64,000 nt of DNA from Lewinellaceae bacterium. Its GTDB lineage: Bacteria; Bacteroidota; Bacteroidia; Chitinophagales; Saprospiraceae. Location of the stretch: NCBI GenBank assembly GCA_016708875.1, contig JADJFA010000011.1, positions 62,001 to 126,000 on the forward strand, given 5' to 3'. Positions 9,941 to 18,311 of the stretch are shown here, piece by piece; positions within the stretch are counted from its first letter, which is position 1; every line of letters starts with the position of its first letter. A model generated the notes under the pieces. The model was not told the DNA's origin. It worked only from the letters and a program-made list of their open reading frames with translations, and made no database searches. Both the position numbers and the translations under genes were made by a program.

Positions 9941-10779
9941 ATGAAATTTTGCAACGCACTTAATGGCAACCGTGTAGCCTATACTTTTAAGAGCTCGGAG
10001 GTTTCTGAAAACCTCCGAGCTCTGCCCCCGCTTGTGCTGCTCCACGGTTTTTGCGAAGACCACTCGGTGTGGACTCCTGTAAAATCGCTCCTGAACCCAC
10101 AATCGCTTTTATTGATTGACTTGCCTGGTTTTGGGTCATCTGAGCTTCCAACTCAATCGGGGATGAGCGAGTATGCAGAGGCTGTTAAAGCAGTCCTGGA
10201 TGCGGAACATATTGATCGCTGCGTTTGGTTGGCCACAGCATGGGTGGTTATGCTGCGCTTGAATTTGCGTCGTGTTGGACCGGACGGTTTGCCGGGCTAG
10301 GATTATTTCATTCTCACCCGTTTGAGGATTCGGAGGAACGTAAAACCGCCCGCCGACGTGGTATTGATACTTTGCAGGCGGGAAAACGCGACCTTTATGT
10401 GGCGCAGCTTTTTCCAAATCTTTTTACGACCAATTTTATAGAGAAAAACCCAACCACGCTCAACGAATTGATTTCCAACGGGAAAAAGCAAAGCCCGGAA
10501 GGCATCGCCGCTGCGCTGCAGGCCATGCTGAACCGCCGTGATCATCAGCATACCCTGAGCGAGACAAAATGCCCGGTGCTTTTTCTGCTCGGCGCTCATG
10601 ACACACTGGTGCCGCCTGAACAGGGCTTGAAGGCCGCACTATTGCCCGTAGTGGCCGATTTGCAGCTCTTGCCCGGTGCAGCACACATGGCTATGTACGA
10701 ATGCGCCAAAGAATCTGCTGAGATTTTGAATTCATTTTGGGACTTTTGTCAATCCAAAATCGTAAATCGTAAATCGTAA
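9941..10779 (+). CDS. Alpha/beta hydrolase, frameshifted, with palindrome insertion
   Basis: Serine hydrolase of the alpha/beta fold. PPLVLLHGFCED supplies the oxyanion region, GHSMGGY the nucleophile elbow, LGAHDTLVPP the acid and GAAHMAMYE the His. The frame breaks near 10228: TGCGTTTGG needs one more T to read CVLVGHSMGGY. Residues 17-28 (KSSEVSENLRAL) are encoded by the perfect palindrome 9991-10022, so the repeat has been captured in frame before the core. The last codons use the word ATCGTAA three times (10759-10783). Substrate unknown. Start ATG 9941. Confidence 0.8.
9991..10022. repeat. Perfect 14-bp-arm palindrome inside the hydrolase gene
   Basis: GAGCTCGGAGGTTT, four-base loop, AAACCTCCGAGCTC. 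Member of the CCTCCGAGG family, in frame within coding sequence. Confidence 0.85.
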
Positions 10780-10787
10780 ATCATTAA

Positions 10788-11486
10788 GTGTCTCCGTTTC
10801 TCCTCATTCTCGCCGTTCTGCCCGGCCTGCTTATTTGCTGGGCAGTTTATTGGGCCGACAAATACGAGCGCGAATCGCTCGGAACGCTGGCATTGTGCTT
10901 TGGATTGGGAGCGGCCATCACCCAGCCTGCGATATGGGTGGAGGAACAATTAATTCCAATGGTTGGCGAAATAGACCGTGACCCGGTGCTGACTTTCCTG
11001 CTGGCATTTGGCGCAATCGCCCCGGTGGAAGAAATCCTGAAATGGCTGGCATTAATCTTTGGTGCGTTCGTGTGGCGTTTTTTCAACGAGCCTTTTGATG
11101 GTATTGTTTATTCGGTGATGATCGCCATGGGTTTCGCCACGGTCGAAAATCTTTGTTATATTGACCTATTTGGTCATGAAACGGCGCTTTTGCGCGCATT
11201 TACTGCCGTTCCGGCGCACCTGGTTTTTGCAATCCCGATTGGCTACTACGCTGGATTGGCGAAATTCAATCCTGATGAGCGCAACCATTTGCTTTTCCGT
11301 GGTTTGTTGGTGAGCATTCTCTTACATGGTACTTACGACTTTCTTGTTTTGCAAAACTGGACCAAATGGCTTGGCTCCATCGGCGCATTATCCGTCTATC
11401 TTTGCCTGTATTATTTCGGGGCTTTGTTGCGGGAGCATTTGGCGAATTCTCCGTTTAGGCCCAAGGAGGAAGAAATGGAACTTTGA
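10788..11486 (+). CDS. PrsW-family intramembrane protease
   Basis: A 232-residue polytopic protein of the PrsW/CPBP-like glutamic intramembrane protease group. Conserved acidic motifs are seen in order: APVEEILKW (paired Glu), ATVENLCY, then the His motifs VPAHLVFAIPIG and LLHGTYDFLV. Family members cleave membrane-spanning anti-sigma factors or other membrane proteins; the target here is unknown. The start is GTG 10788, eight bases after the hydrolase stop, so co-transcription is likely. Confidence 0.8.
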   Translation: MSPFLLILAVLPGLLICWAVYWADKYERESLGTLALCFGLGAAITQPAIWVEEQLIPMVGEIDRDPVLTFLLAFGAIAPVEEILKWLALIFGAFVWRFFNEPFDGIVYSVMIAMGFATVENLCYIDLFGHETALLRAFTAVPAHLVFAIPIGYYAGLAKFNPDERNHLLFRGLLVSILLHGTYDFLVLQNWTKWLGSIGALSVYLCLYYFGALLREHLANSPFRPKEEEMEL

Positions 11487-11669
11487 ACTTTTTTGCTCTG
11501 ATTTTCTTTCTATCGCCTCGCGAAGGGCCTGATTAAGCGATTTTCACCACAGATCATTCGCTGCGCTCAGGATGACACCCGCGCTTAGTATTTCGAGAAA
11601 TGAAAAGAAAGATGAGTTTTAGGCTTGAAAACCTGCTCATCTACTCAACTACCTAGATTCGCACAATTC

Positions 11670-12880
11670 ATGGCAAAAGACTGGACGCTCGGTGAAAAAA
11701 CTTCCGGGCTAAAAAAAGAAACCGAACACGCAGTGCTGGTAAGCCTCATCACGCCCAATGTGACGGAGCCGCAGGCGCACGAATACATGGATGAACTCCA
11801 GTTCCTCGCCGAAACTGCCGGGGCAATCGCGATAAAACGCTTTACCCAACGCCTACCCCACCCCGAACACCGAACCTTTATCGGAAAAGGCAAAGTCGAG
11901 GAAATTCGAGAATACCTTGACCGGCACGAGGAGGTCACGATGGTCATCTTTGACGATGACCTTTCTGGCAAACAGACCAACAATCTGGAAGAAGTTCTGA
12001 AGGTAAAAATCGTGGACCGCTCCACCCTTATTTTGGACATTTTCGCTGCACGTGCCCAAACGGCGCAGGCCAGAACGCAGGTCGAACTGGCCCAAATGAA
12101 ATACCTCATGCCCCGATTGCGCGGCCTTTGGACGCACTTGGAGCGACAGGCGGGCGGTATTGGGACACGCGGCCCAGGCGAAACCCAGATCGAGACCGAC
12201 CGTCGTATCGTGCAGTACCGGATGAATATTCTGGAAGGCCGCCTCAAAGATATTGACCGACAAAATCAGACGCAGCGAAAGACCCGTACGGAAATGGTGC
12301 GCGTGGCTTTAGTCGGCTACACCAACGTGGGAAAAAGTACTCTGCTTAACTACCTCTCCAAATCAGAAGTGCTGGCGGAGAACAAACTGTTCGCAACGCT
12401 CGATACCACCGTGCGCAAAGTGGTGTTCAACACGATGCCGTTTTTGCTGTCCGACACGGTAGGGTTTATCCGAAAACTGCCCCACCACCTGGTCGAAAGT
12501 TTCAAAAGCACACTTGACGAGGTTCGGGAAAGTGATATTCTATTACATGTAGTTGATATTGCCCACCTCAGTATGAGGATCAAATCCGCACGGTACAGCA
12601 GACTTTACAGGAATTAGGCGCTGGAGAAAAGCCCACGCTCATGGTTTTCAACAAGATGGACCTCTATAGGGAAAGATGGTTCGATGACCTCCTGGACGAT
12701 GCCACCAGAGCCGAAATCGAAGCCGATCTCCGCGACCGAATGATGCATACCTATGGCGAAAGTGTTTTCATTTCTGCCCAAACCAAGGAAGGCATGGATG
12801 ATTTCCGGGAACGGCTTACGAGGTTGATAAAAGAGACGTATGTGGTTCGGTACCCGCATCAAGTGAAGGCCTGGGGTTAA
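11670..12880 (+). CDS. hflX: GTPase HflX, frameshifted
   Basis: Ribosome-associated GTPase that splits stalled 70S ribosomes. The N-terminal HflX domain includes TFIGKGKVEEI and the glycine-rich GIGTRGPGETQIETDRR. The G domain has P-loop GYTNVGKST, switch DTTVRK, DTVGFIRKLPH and NKMD. Near 12568 the frame is lost: GCCCACCTCAG needs one more C to read HPQYEDQIRTVQQTLQELG. The start ATG 11670 (MAKDWTLGEK) is preferred to the upstream TTG 11625. Confidence 0.9.
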
Positions 12881-12913
12881 GAACTGGCTACTAATAATTA
12901 AACCGCAAAATTT

Positions 12914-13029
12914 AAAACCGGAGAACCGCAAAATTTAAAACCGTTAGGGGTATGATGTCGAAAAAGGGTAGGATTTAGCCCTCTTCGGATCACGCTGAAC
13001 AGTTTTAAATTTTGCGGTTCTCCGGTTTT
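12914..13029. repeat. Long inverted repeat between convergent hflX and ftsH
   Basis: Perfect 28-bp arms (12914-12941 and 13002-13029) made of the words AACCGCAAAATTTAAAACCGG, 60 bases apart. The placement between two convergent genes fits a two-way terminator. Related words (CGGTTTTGCGG, ACAGGAAAACAGG) recur at 2572-2605, 4660-4710 and 44269-44311. Confidence 0.85.
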
Positions 13030-13079
13030 CCTGTTTTGCGTTTTAATTTTTTCAAAAACAACCACAGCATGACCTAAAT

Positions 13080-15098
13080 TCAGTTGTCGCTATCCGGCAT
13101 TGGCCCCACCTCCGGCACATGCGAGCTCTCGCCCGGGGTAGGATCAATAAATGGTCGTTTGCCGATAATTGCCTCCAAATCAGCGCGGTGTAGCACCTCT
13201 TTTTCAAGCAGTGCCTTTGCCAGTGCATCGAGTTGCTTGCGCTTGTCTTTCAGCAAGGTTTTGGCGCGTTTGTACTGATCATCAATCATGATCTTCACCT
13301 CCTGGTCAATGAGATAGGCCGTTTGTTCCGAGAAGGGACGGTTAAAACTATCGTTGAGCATGGAGTAGTAAGACACATTACCGACCTTTTCACTGAACCC
13401 GTGGTTCACGATCATATCGTACGAAAGGCGTGTGATGTGATCGAGGTCGCTTTGTGCGCCAGTACTGATCTGGTCAAAAACGACTGATTCAGCGGCGCGA
13501 CCACCGAGGGTCATACAAATATCGTCCAATAATTTTTCCTTCCGGGTGATGTACTGTTCTTTAGGAAGGTATTGTGCGTAACCCAGTGCGGCAAGACCAC
13601 GTGGCACGATGGTCACTTTCACCAAGGGGTGAGCATATTCCAAGAACCAGCCACAAATGGCGTGTCCTGCTTCGTGGTAAGCAATGATCCGCTTCTCTTC
13701 CGGACTGATGATCTTGTTCTTTTTCTCCAGACCGCCGATAACTTTATCCAGGGCGTAGTTGAAATCGTCCAGATCCACAGCAGTCTTCTCGCGGCGTGCA
13801 GCGATGAGAGCTGCCTCGTTGCACACGTTGGCAATATCAGCCCCCACAAAGCCGGGAGTCATTTCAGAAAGTGTGATGGCCAATACTTCCGGTGAGACTT
13901 TGATGTTTTTCATGTGAACCTCAAAAATCTGTGCACGGCCTTTCAAGTCTGGCCTTCCGATGCCGATTTGGCGGTCGAAACGGCCTGGACGCATAAGCGC
14001 CTGGTCGAGGATGTCGGGACGGTTGGTAGCGGCCATAAGGATTACCCCCTTGTCGGTCGGGAATCCGTCCATTTCTACAAGAAGTTGGTTAAGTGTGTTC
14101 TCACGTTCGTCATTGCCGCCTTGTATGGCGCCACGTCCACGGGCACGTCCGATAGCATCTATTTCGTCAATGAAGATGATGCAAGGGGCTTTTTCACGGG
14201 CATTGCGGAACAGGTCGCGCACGCGGCTTGCGCCGACACCGACGAACATTTCCACAAAATCAGAGCCCGAAATGGAGAAAAACGGAGCATTCGCTTCGCC
14301 TGCCACAGCTTTTGCCAGCAAGGTTTTGCCTGTTCCGGGCGGACCCACGAGCAAGACACCTTTGGGTATTTTGCCTCCTAAAACAGTATATTTTTTTGGA
14401 TTTTTTAGAAAATCTACCACTTCCATCACCTCTTCCTTGGCTTCGTCAAGACCTGCAACATCGGCGAAAGTGGTGTTCACTTTGGAGTTGCTGTCAAAAA
14501 GTGTTGCCTTTGATTTTCCGATATTGAAGATCTGGCCACCGGGCCCACCAGGGCCGCCACCCATTCGCCGCAGGATAAAAATCCACAGGCCAATAAAAAT
14601 GAGGATAGGCAAACCAAAGTTTACCATCACCGCCGACCAATTGATACGGTCTTCTATTTTGAGCTCTATGGGCTGCTGCTTTTTCTCCTTGATGATTTGC
14701 TCATTGATCTTGTCAATCTTGGAGGATGCGACTTCGACACTACCGATGCTCATCACATAGTGCGGCTGATCGGTATTAAACAGTGATTTTTTGGGTACTT
14801 TGACCTTTGTAGCATGTTCGGAAACACCGAGCGAGTCTTTTTTGATGTAGACATAGGCCTCCTTAGGGTTCACCACAATGAAGCGCTCGATATGACCTTT
14901 TTTGGCCCATTTATCTATATCCGTCCAGCTGGCATTCTCGGGTTTTCCCGAAAACTTGGTAAACTGCAAAGCCAAAAGCCCCAAACCGATGAGGATAAAT
15001 ACCCACATAAAGTTGAAGCGCGGCATACCACCGCCCTCACCATTTTCCTCGGGTCGGCGCTGTTCGGGCGATTCGTCTTTTTTCTTGTTGTCTTCCAT
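13080..15098 (-). CDS. ftsH: ATP-dependent zinc metalloprotease FtsH
   Basis: Membrane-bound AAA protease that degrades misfolded and regulatory membrane proteins. The 672-residue protein has a cytoplasmic start, TM1 (about 30-50), a periplasmic domain, TM2 (about 160-180), a Gly/Pro-rich linker, Walker A GPPGTGKT (near 252), Walker B IIFIDEIDAIG, the SRH and the M41 zinc motif HEAGH (near 475). All catalytic residues are present and the length is normal. It follows rsfS on the same strand. Confidence 0.97.
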   Translation of the reverse strand: MEDNKKKDESPEQRRPEENGEGGGMPRFNFMWVFILIGLGLLALQFTKFSGKPENASWTDIDKWAKKGHIERFIVVNPKEAYVYIKKDSLGVSEHATKVKVPKKSLFNTDQPHYVMSIGSVEVASSKIDKINEQIIKEKKQQPIELKIEDRINWSAVMVNFGLPILIFIGLWIFILRRMGGGPGGPGGQIFNIGKSKATLFDSNSKVNTTFADVAGLDEAKEEVMEVVDFLKNPKKYTVLGGKIPKGVLLVGPPGTGKTLLAKAVAGEANAPFFSISGSDFVEMFVGVGASRVRDLFRNAREKAPCIIFIDEIDAIGRARGRGAIQGGNDERENTLNQLLVEMDGFPTDKGVILMAATNRPDILDQALMRPGRFDRQIGIGRPDLKGRAQIFEVHMKNIKVSPEVLAITLSEMTPGFVGADIANVCNEAALIAARREKTAVDLDDFNYALDKVIGGLEKKNKIISPEEKRIIAYHEAGHAICGWFLEYAHPLVKVTIVPRGLAALGYAQYLPKEQYITRKEKLLDDICMTLGGRAAESVVFDQISTGAQSDLDHITRLSYDMIVNHGFSEKVGNVSYYSMLNDSFNRPFSEQTAYLIDQEVKIMIDDQYKRAKTLLKDKRKQLDALAKALLEKEVLHRADLEAIIGKRPFIDPTPGESSHVPEVGPMPDSDN

Positions 15099-15201
15099 GA
15101 TTGTGTGGCGCGAAATACATTTCGCGTAAATGATTGTTTTGATGCGACAGTTTGTTGATTGCCGTCGTCATTTTTGACAGGATCAACAGGGTATACAGGA
15201 T

Positions 15202-15588
15202 TTACACCTCACCAAACTCTGTCACTTTTGCGTCGCTCCAAAGATGTTCGAGTTCGTAAAAGTCTCGTGTTTCAGGGTGAAAAACGTGCACCACTGTATT
15301 GAAGTAGTCCATCAAAATCCACTTGGAATTGCTCGAGCCTTCAGTGTGTGAAGGCGCGGTTTCGAGTTCTTCCTTTACCTTTTTGTGGATACTGTCGGTG
15401 ATAGCCTTAACGTGGGTGTTGGAATCGCCTTCGCAGATGATGAAAAAATCTGCAGGAGCGTCGCCGAGTTTCCGAAGGTCCAATTGAACAATCTTTTTGC
15501 CTTTTTTGTCACGGATACCCTCAACGATGGCGTGGTTGAGTTGTTCGAGTTGCGGTTGTTTTGTCCGCTGTTTGGGAATGCTGACCAA
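15202..15588 (-). CDS. rsfS: Ribosomal silencing factor RsfS
   Basis: A 128-residue protein of the RsfS/DUF143 family. It binds uL14 and blocks joining of ribosomal subunits when nutrients are scarce. Diagnostic segments are KKIVQLDLRK, PADFFIICEGDSNTHVKAI, W-LMDY (as KWILMDYFNTVVHVFHPETR) and FYELEHLWSDA. It is the first gene of an rsfS-ftsH unit, with birA divergent, an order common in Bacteroidota. Confidence 0.93.
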   Translation of the reverse strand: MVSIPKQRTKQPQLEQLNHAIVEGIRDKKGKKIVQLDLRKLGDAPADFFIICEGDSNTHVKAITDSIHKKVKEELETAPSHTEGSSNSKWILMDYFNTVVHVFHPETRDFYELEHLWSDAKVTEFGEV

Positions 15589-15619
15589 ATTTAAATGTGT
15601 TTTTGGTAATTTTATTTGC

Positions 15620-15695
15620 CGCGAATTCCACTAATTTTCACTAATTAAATCCAAGCGGGTTTTTGATTCGTGGGAATTAGTGTAATTCGTGGCTT
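15620..15695. repeat. Inverted repeat of TTAGTG words between rsfS and birA
   Basis: CGAATTCCACTAATTTTCACTAATT on the left faces GGGAATTAGTGTAATTCGTGG on the right, an imperfect hairpin in the shared 5' region of two divergent genes. Related ACTAATCACT words recur inside birA. Confidence 0.65.
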
Positions 15696-15715
15696 ATCTT
15701 TTAAAAATTTGAGAT

Positions 15716-15723
15716 CAAAGGTA
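15716..15723 (-). promoter_or_regulatory. Promoter -7 element of rsfS-ftsH
   Basis: Minus-strand TACCTTTG, 128 bases before the rsfS start. The hairpin of 15620-15695 lies in the leader between them. Confidence 0.45.
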
Positions 15724-15764
15724 GGGTAAAAGGCCGTTATTTGCCCTTCCCATTTTAAAACTCC

Positions 15765-16589
15765 ATGTCAAACACCCTCTTTGTAGGAAAAGTTTACCAC
15801 CGTTTCGACGAACTCCCTTCCACGAACGATTGGGCGGCACAATTAGTTGCCCAAGTCCTCCCGCCTTCCTCTCCTCCTCAAGGCGCCGCAAAAACCAAGC
15901 CGCCCGAGGGAACCGTGGTTCGGGCTGCCAATCAGACAGCCGGGCGCGGGCAACTTGGCAGTCAATGGCACAGTCGGCCAGGCGAAAACCTGCTCTTGAG
16001 CGTCATTTTTTACCCGACTTGGCTCGATGCACAGGCGCAGTTTTACCTCAGTATGGGTGTTGCATTAGCAATAAAAGATACGCTGGTTTCTATCGCTACT
16101 AATCACTCATCACTAATCACTAATCACTCAATAAAATGGCCCAACGACCTCTATCTCAACGATAAAAAAACCGCCGGAATCCTGATCCAAAATGCGCTTT
16201 CTGGATCGCAGTTACAAAGTTCCATCATCGGCATTGGCTTGAATGTGAACCAATTGGAATTCCCTTCGGAGTTGCCACACGCTACTTCCCTAGCCAGCAT
16301 TTTTGGCCAAAAGTTCGATTTGGAGCAGGTTGCCGACCTATTGTTTGAATGTCTGGAACGGCGGTATTTACAATTGAAAGCCGGGAATCGGGCGGCTATA
16401 AAAACGGAATACGAAGAGCATCTTTGGCGGCGGGGGGAGCCTTCGAGGTTTGTGCGCTGTTCGGATGGCTCGGAGTTCACGGGAGTGATTCTGGGGGTAT
16501 CTGACTTAGGGCTTTTGCGCTTGAAAACAAACGCCAGTGTGGAGGCGTTTGAAGTGAAGCAATTGAGGTTTGTGGGGTGGGTATCCTAA
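15765..16589 (+). CDS. birA: Biotin--[acetyl-CoA-carboxylase] ligase
   Basis: Transfers biotin to the carrier domain of biotin enzymes. The 274-residue protein has no N-terminal DNA-binding domain, so it is a catalytic-only BirA. Motifs: NQTAGRGQLGSQW (the biotinyl-AMP loop, GRGR-type with Gln as last residue), IKWPNDLYLNDKKTAGIL, IIGIGLNVNQ, and the C-terminal SH3-like part. Residues about 111-122 (ATNHSSLITNHS), just before KWPND, are encoded by iterated ACTAATCACT words and look like a repeat insertion into a surface turn. Confidence 0.93.
   Translation: MSNTLFVGKVYHRFDELPSTNDWAAQLVAQVLPPSSPPQGAAKTKPPEGTVVRAANQTAGRGQLGSQWHSRPGENLLLSVIFYPTWLDAQAQFYLSMGVALAIKDTLVSIATNHSSLITNHSIKWPNDLYLNDKKTAGILIQNALSGSQLQSSIIGIGLNVNQLEFPSELPHATSLASIFGQKFDLEQVADLLFECLERRYLQLKAGNRAAIKTEYEEHLWRRGEPSRFVRCSDGSEFTGVILGVSDLGLLRLKTNASVEAFEVKQLRFVGWVS
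16098..16130. repeat. In-frame ACTAATCACT word repeat inside birA
   Basis: Four iterations of a 7-10 base word (TAATCACT / CATCACT) within coding sequence, adding about 11 residues before the conserved KWPND motif. Confidence 0.7.
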
Positions 16590-16591
16590 AT

Positions 16592-17548
16592 TCAAGACAA
16601 TTCTAATCTTTTTGCCCGTTCCCCAACAAGGGCATTATAAGCCTCTTTAATTCCCGGATTCAATTCTGAGGCATAAATGAGCGATTGAACGCCAGTCAAT
16701 TTTTTCCGAAACTGGGCAAAGGTGTTTTCAAGCGTTTTTTCTGGCAACCCCAAACTCTTTGAAAAAGAAACAAAGTCCTCCAATTTTAAACGGCTTCGTT
16801 TACCGTTGAGCGTAAGCGCCATTTCTTCCTTGTCATCGGGTACAATCAGCGCTGTGGCCACTAGGTCATAACCCGGAGCAAGATGCGTTTCACCATCCAC
16901 GTCGGTGAGCAACGAGAAGTTTTTCAAGTGCATATCTGCATTGCCCGTCAGAAAACTAAAAACGGTGTACTCAAAGAGGCGCACGGCATCAAGACCAGGG
17001 CTGGAGGAATACTTGCGCAACGATTTGCCAATCTGCTCCATCGAAGCGCGGTATTTGTACTCGGTAAGCCGTTCGGTGAGCTGACAAAAGTCTTCCATCG
17101 GCAGTTTGACTCCATTGGGAAGGCGGTCAATGCGTCGGGTTATATAGGCCAATTCACCGGAAGCGAGCCGGATCAGGCTGAACGGCACGGTCGGCAAACC
17201 AAACCATGCCGCCAATTGCATGGTTAGATGTTCATTTTCAACCAAGGAAGGATAATCAGGATGGGGTGGTTTGAGAATGAAATGGCCCATTACTACCAGA
17301 AGGGTCAGGCGACTAGGCCTTCCTTTTATCGCTTGCTCAAAAGACAGGGAAATTTTAGGCTGCACCCCTGTGACAGCTATACTTCGCTGCACGATTTGCT
17401 GCGCCAATTCGTGCAAGGTCTCAAGCGAATAAGGCAAGACCGGTGGCTGTGATCTACCAAAAAATTTGCGGCTGCAAGCAGGATGGAAATCTCCCAAATC
17501 CACACCCTCAAGCGTTTTTCTGCAAAAAAGGCATTTTCTATTGGTCAT
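16592..17548 (-). CDS. hipT: HipT-like serine/threonine kinase toxin of a HipBST module
   Basis: HipA-type kinase lacking the N-terminal subdomain 1, as in HipBST systems. Family members phosphorylate aminoacyl-tRNA synthetases and stop growth (HipA acts on GltX, HipT of E. coli O127 on TrpS). The protein begins MTNRKCLFCRKTLEG with a CxxC...HPAC segment that may bind zinc. The Gly-rich loop is VTGVQPKISL, the catalytic loop GNADMHLKNFS and the metal motif PGYDLV. At the loop positions where HipT proteins usually carry phosphorylated serines there are Ala and Thr (A-V-T-G). The start overlaps the end of hipS by 11 bases. ATG 17563 is an alternative start. Confidence 0.85.
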   Translation of the reverse strand: MTNRKCLFCRKTLEGVDLGDFHPACSRKFFGRSQPPVLPYSLETLHELAQQIVQRSIAVTGVQPKISLSFEQAIKGRPSRLTLLVVMGHFILKPPHPDYPSLVENEHLTMQLAAWFGLPTVPFSLIRLASGELAYITRRIDRLPNGVKLPMEDFCQLTERLTEYKYRASMEQIGKSLRKYSSSPGLDAVRLFEYTVFSFLTGNADMHLKNFSLLTDVDGETHLAPGYDLVATALIVPDDKEEMALTLNGKRSRLKLEDFVSFSKSLGLPEKTLENTFAQFRKKLTGVQSLIYASELNPGIKEAYNALVGERAKRLELS

Positions 17549-17873
17549 GGCGATGGGATTCAATGGGCATGATACTCACCGCTCCGATGCAGTCTCTGCA
17601 ACAGGCCAACAAAAGCCCAAAACGGTCGCGCGGGTTAATTTTCCAATACTTTCCCGCAATGTCAAGTAGCCAGCCTTCGGGTATTAATCCGTCAAAGAAT
17701 GGAATCATGGTTTCTGATCTGTAAGGCATTTCTGCTAATGGCAACGTCAGGCTGATGGCTTGGGCACCTGGTTGCGCAAGATACGCTGGGTGATAAGAAA
17801 ACGTCACACCCTCCTCATTTTCAAGGATTTCACCGGCGATCTGATCTTGAAAAAAAACAATGCCTTTTCTCAT
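17538..17873 (-). CDS. hipS: HipS-like protein (HipA N-terminal subdomain 1)
   Basis: A 111-residue stand-alone copy of the HipA N-terminal subdomain (couple_hipA type): GIVFFQDQIAGEI at the start, then ISLTLPLAEMPY and FFDGLIPEGWLLD. In the E. coli O127 system the equivalent small protein, not HipB, neutralises the kinase. It lies between hipB (13 bases upstream) and hipT (overlapping), the canonical B-S-T order. It is not a frameshifted hipA: it has its own start and stop, and hipT begins with a distinct Cys-rich segment. Confidence 0.85.
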   Translation of the reverse strand: MRKGIVFFQDQIAGEILENEEGVTFSYHPAYLAQPGAQAISLTLPLAEMPYRSETMIPFFDGLIPEGWLLDIAGKYWKINPRDRFGLLLACCRDCIGAVSIMPIESHRHDQ

Positions 17874-17886
17874 GGGAAATTATGGT

Positions 17887-18096
17887 TTAATCTTTCGTTC
17901 GGGCACTTGGCACCGGACCCGCTTCATGACCAAAAAGAGCCAACACTTGATTTACCTTGTCCAAGCGCAGAGTGTGTTTGCCTTGTTCCAATTCGCGAAC
18001 GAAGCGAAGCCCTACTCCGGCTTTTTGCGCCAAATCCTGTTGAGTCAGCCCCAAGGACCTGCGGCGCTCCTTGATAAATGTTGCAAAAGATGCCAT
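17887..18096 (-). CDS. hipB: HipB-like helix-turn-helix regulator
   Basis: A 69-residue XRE-family repressor (RRRSLGLTQQDLAQKAGVGL, then RELEQGKHTLRLDKVNQVLALFG) typical of HipB. It probably binds the three operator-like palindromes immediately upstream (18108-18203) and represses the hipBST operon. First gene of the module. Confidence 0.88.
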   Translation of the reverse strand: MASFATFIKERRRSLGLTQQDLAQKAGVGLRFVRELEQGKHTLRLDKVNQVLALFGHEAGPVPSARTKD

Positions 18097-18107
18097 GTGT
18101 TTAAATT

Positions 18108-18203
18108 ATACCTTATCGGGTGTAAAAGTATAGAAATATCAATAAAATACCCCGAAAGGGTATATTTTAATTTATTTTTTCTTAAACATACCCTATCGGG
18201 ATT
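18108..18203. promoter_or_regulatory. Three operator-like palindromes upstream of hipB
   Basis: ATACCTTATCGGGTGT (18108-18123), ATACCCCGAAAGGGTAT (18147-18163) and ATACCCTATCGGGATT (18188-18203). All follow ATACCn(3-5)GGG(T/A)T. Starts are 39 and 41 bases apart, close to four helical turns, placing the sites on one face. The first ends 12 bases before the hipB start. Confidence 0.75.
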
Positions 18204-18244
18204 AAAAAACACAAGCCATCCCGAATCAATCGCGAGATGGCTTG
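18204..18244 (-). terminator. Terminator after efp
   Basis: Nine-bp stem CAAGCCATC/GATGGCTTG with six T residues on the minus strand (18204-18209 read in reverse). A second stem TTATGAGGCA/TGCCTCATAA (18261-18289) lies closer to the efp stop. They isolate efp from the hipBST operon. Confidence 0.75.
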
Positions 18245-18311
18245 AGTTACCTGTCCTAAGTTATGAGGCAACTTCAAGCTGCCTCATAATTTATGCCTCA
18301 TAATTTTAAAA

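Noticed and set aside
16592..17873. hipA broken by a frameshift
   Set aside because: The two genes have separate starts and stops, hipT begins with a distinct Cys-rich segment, and the order fits HipBST. A frameshift is less likely although common in this window.
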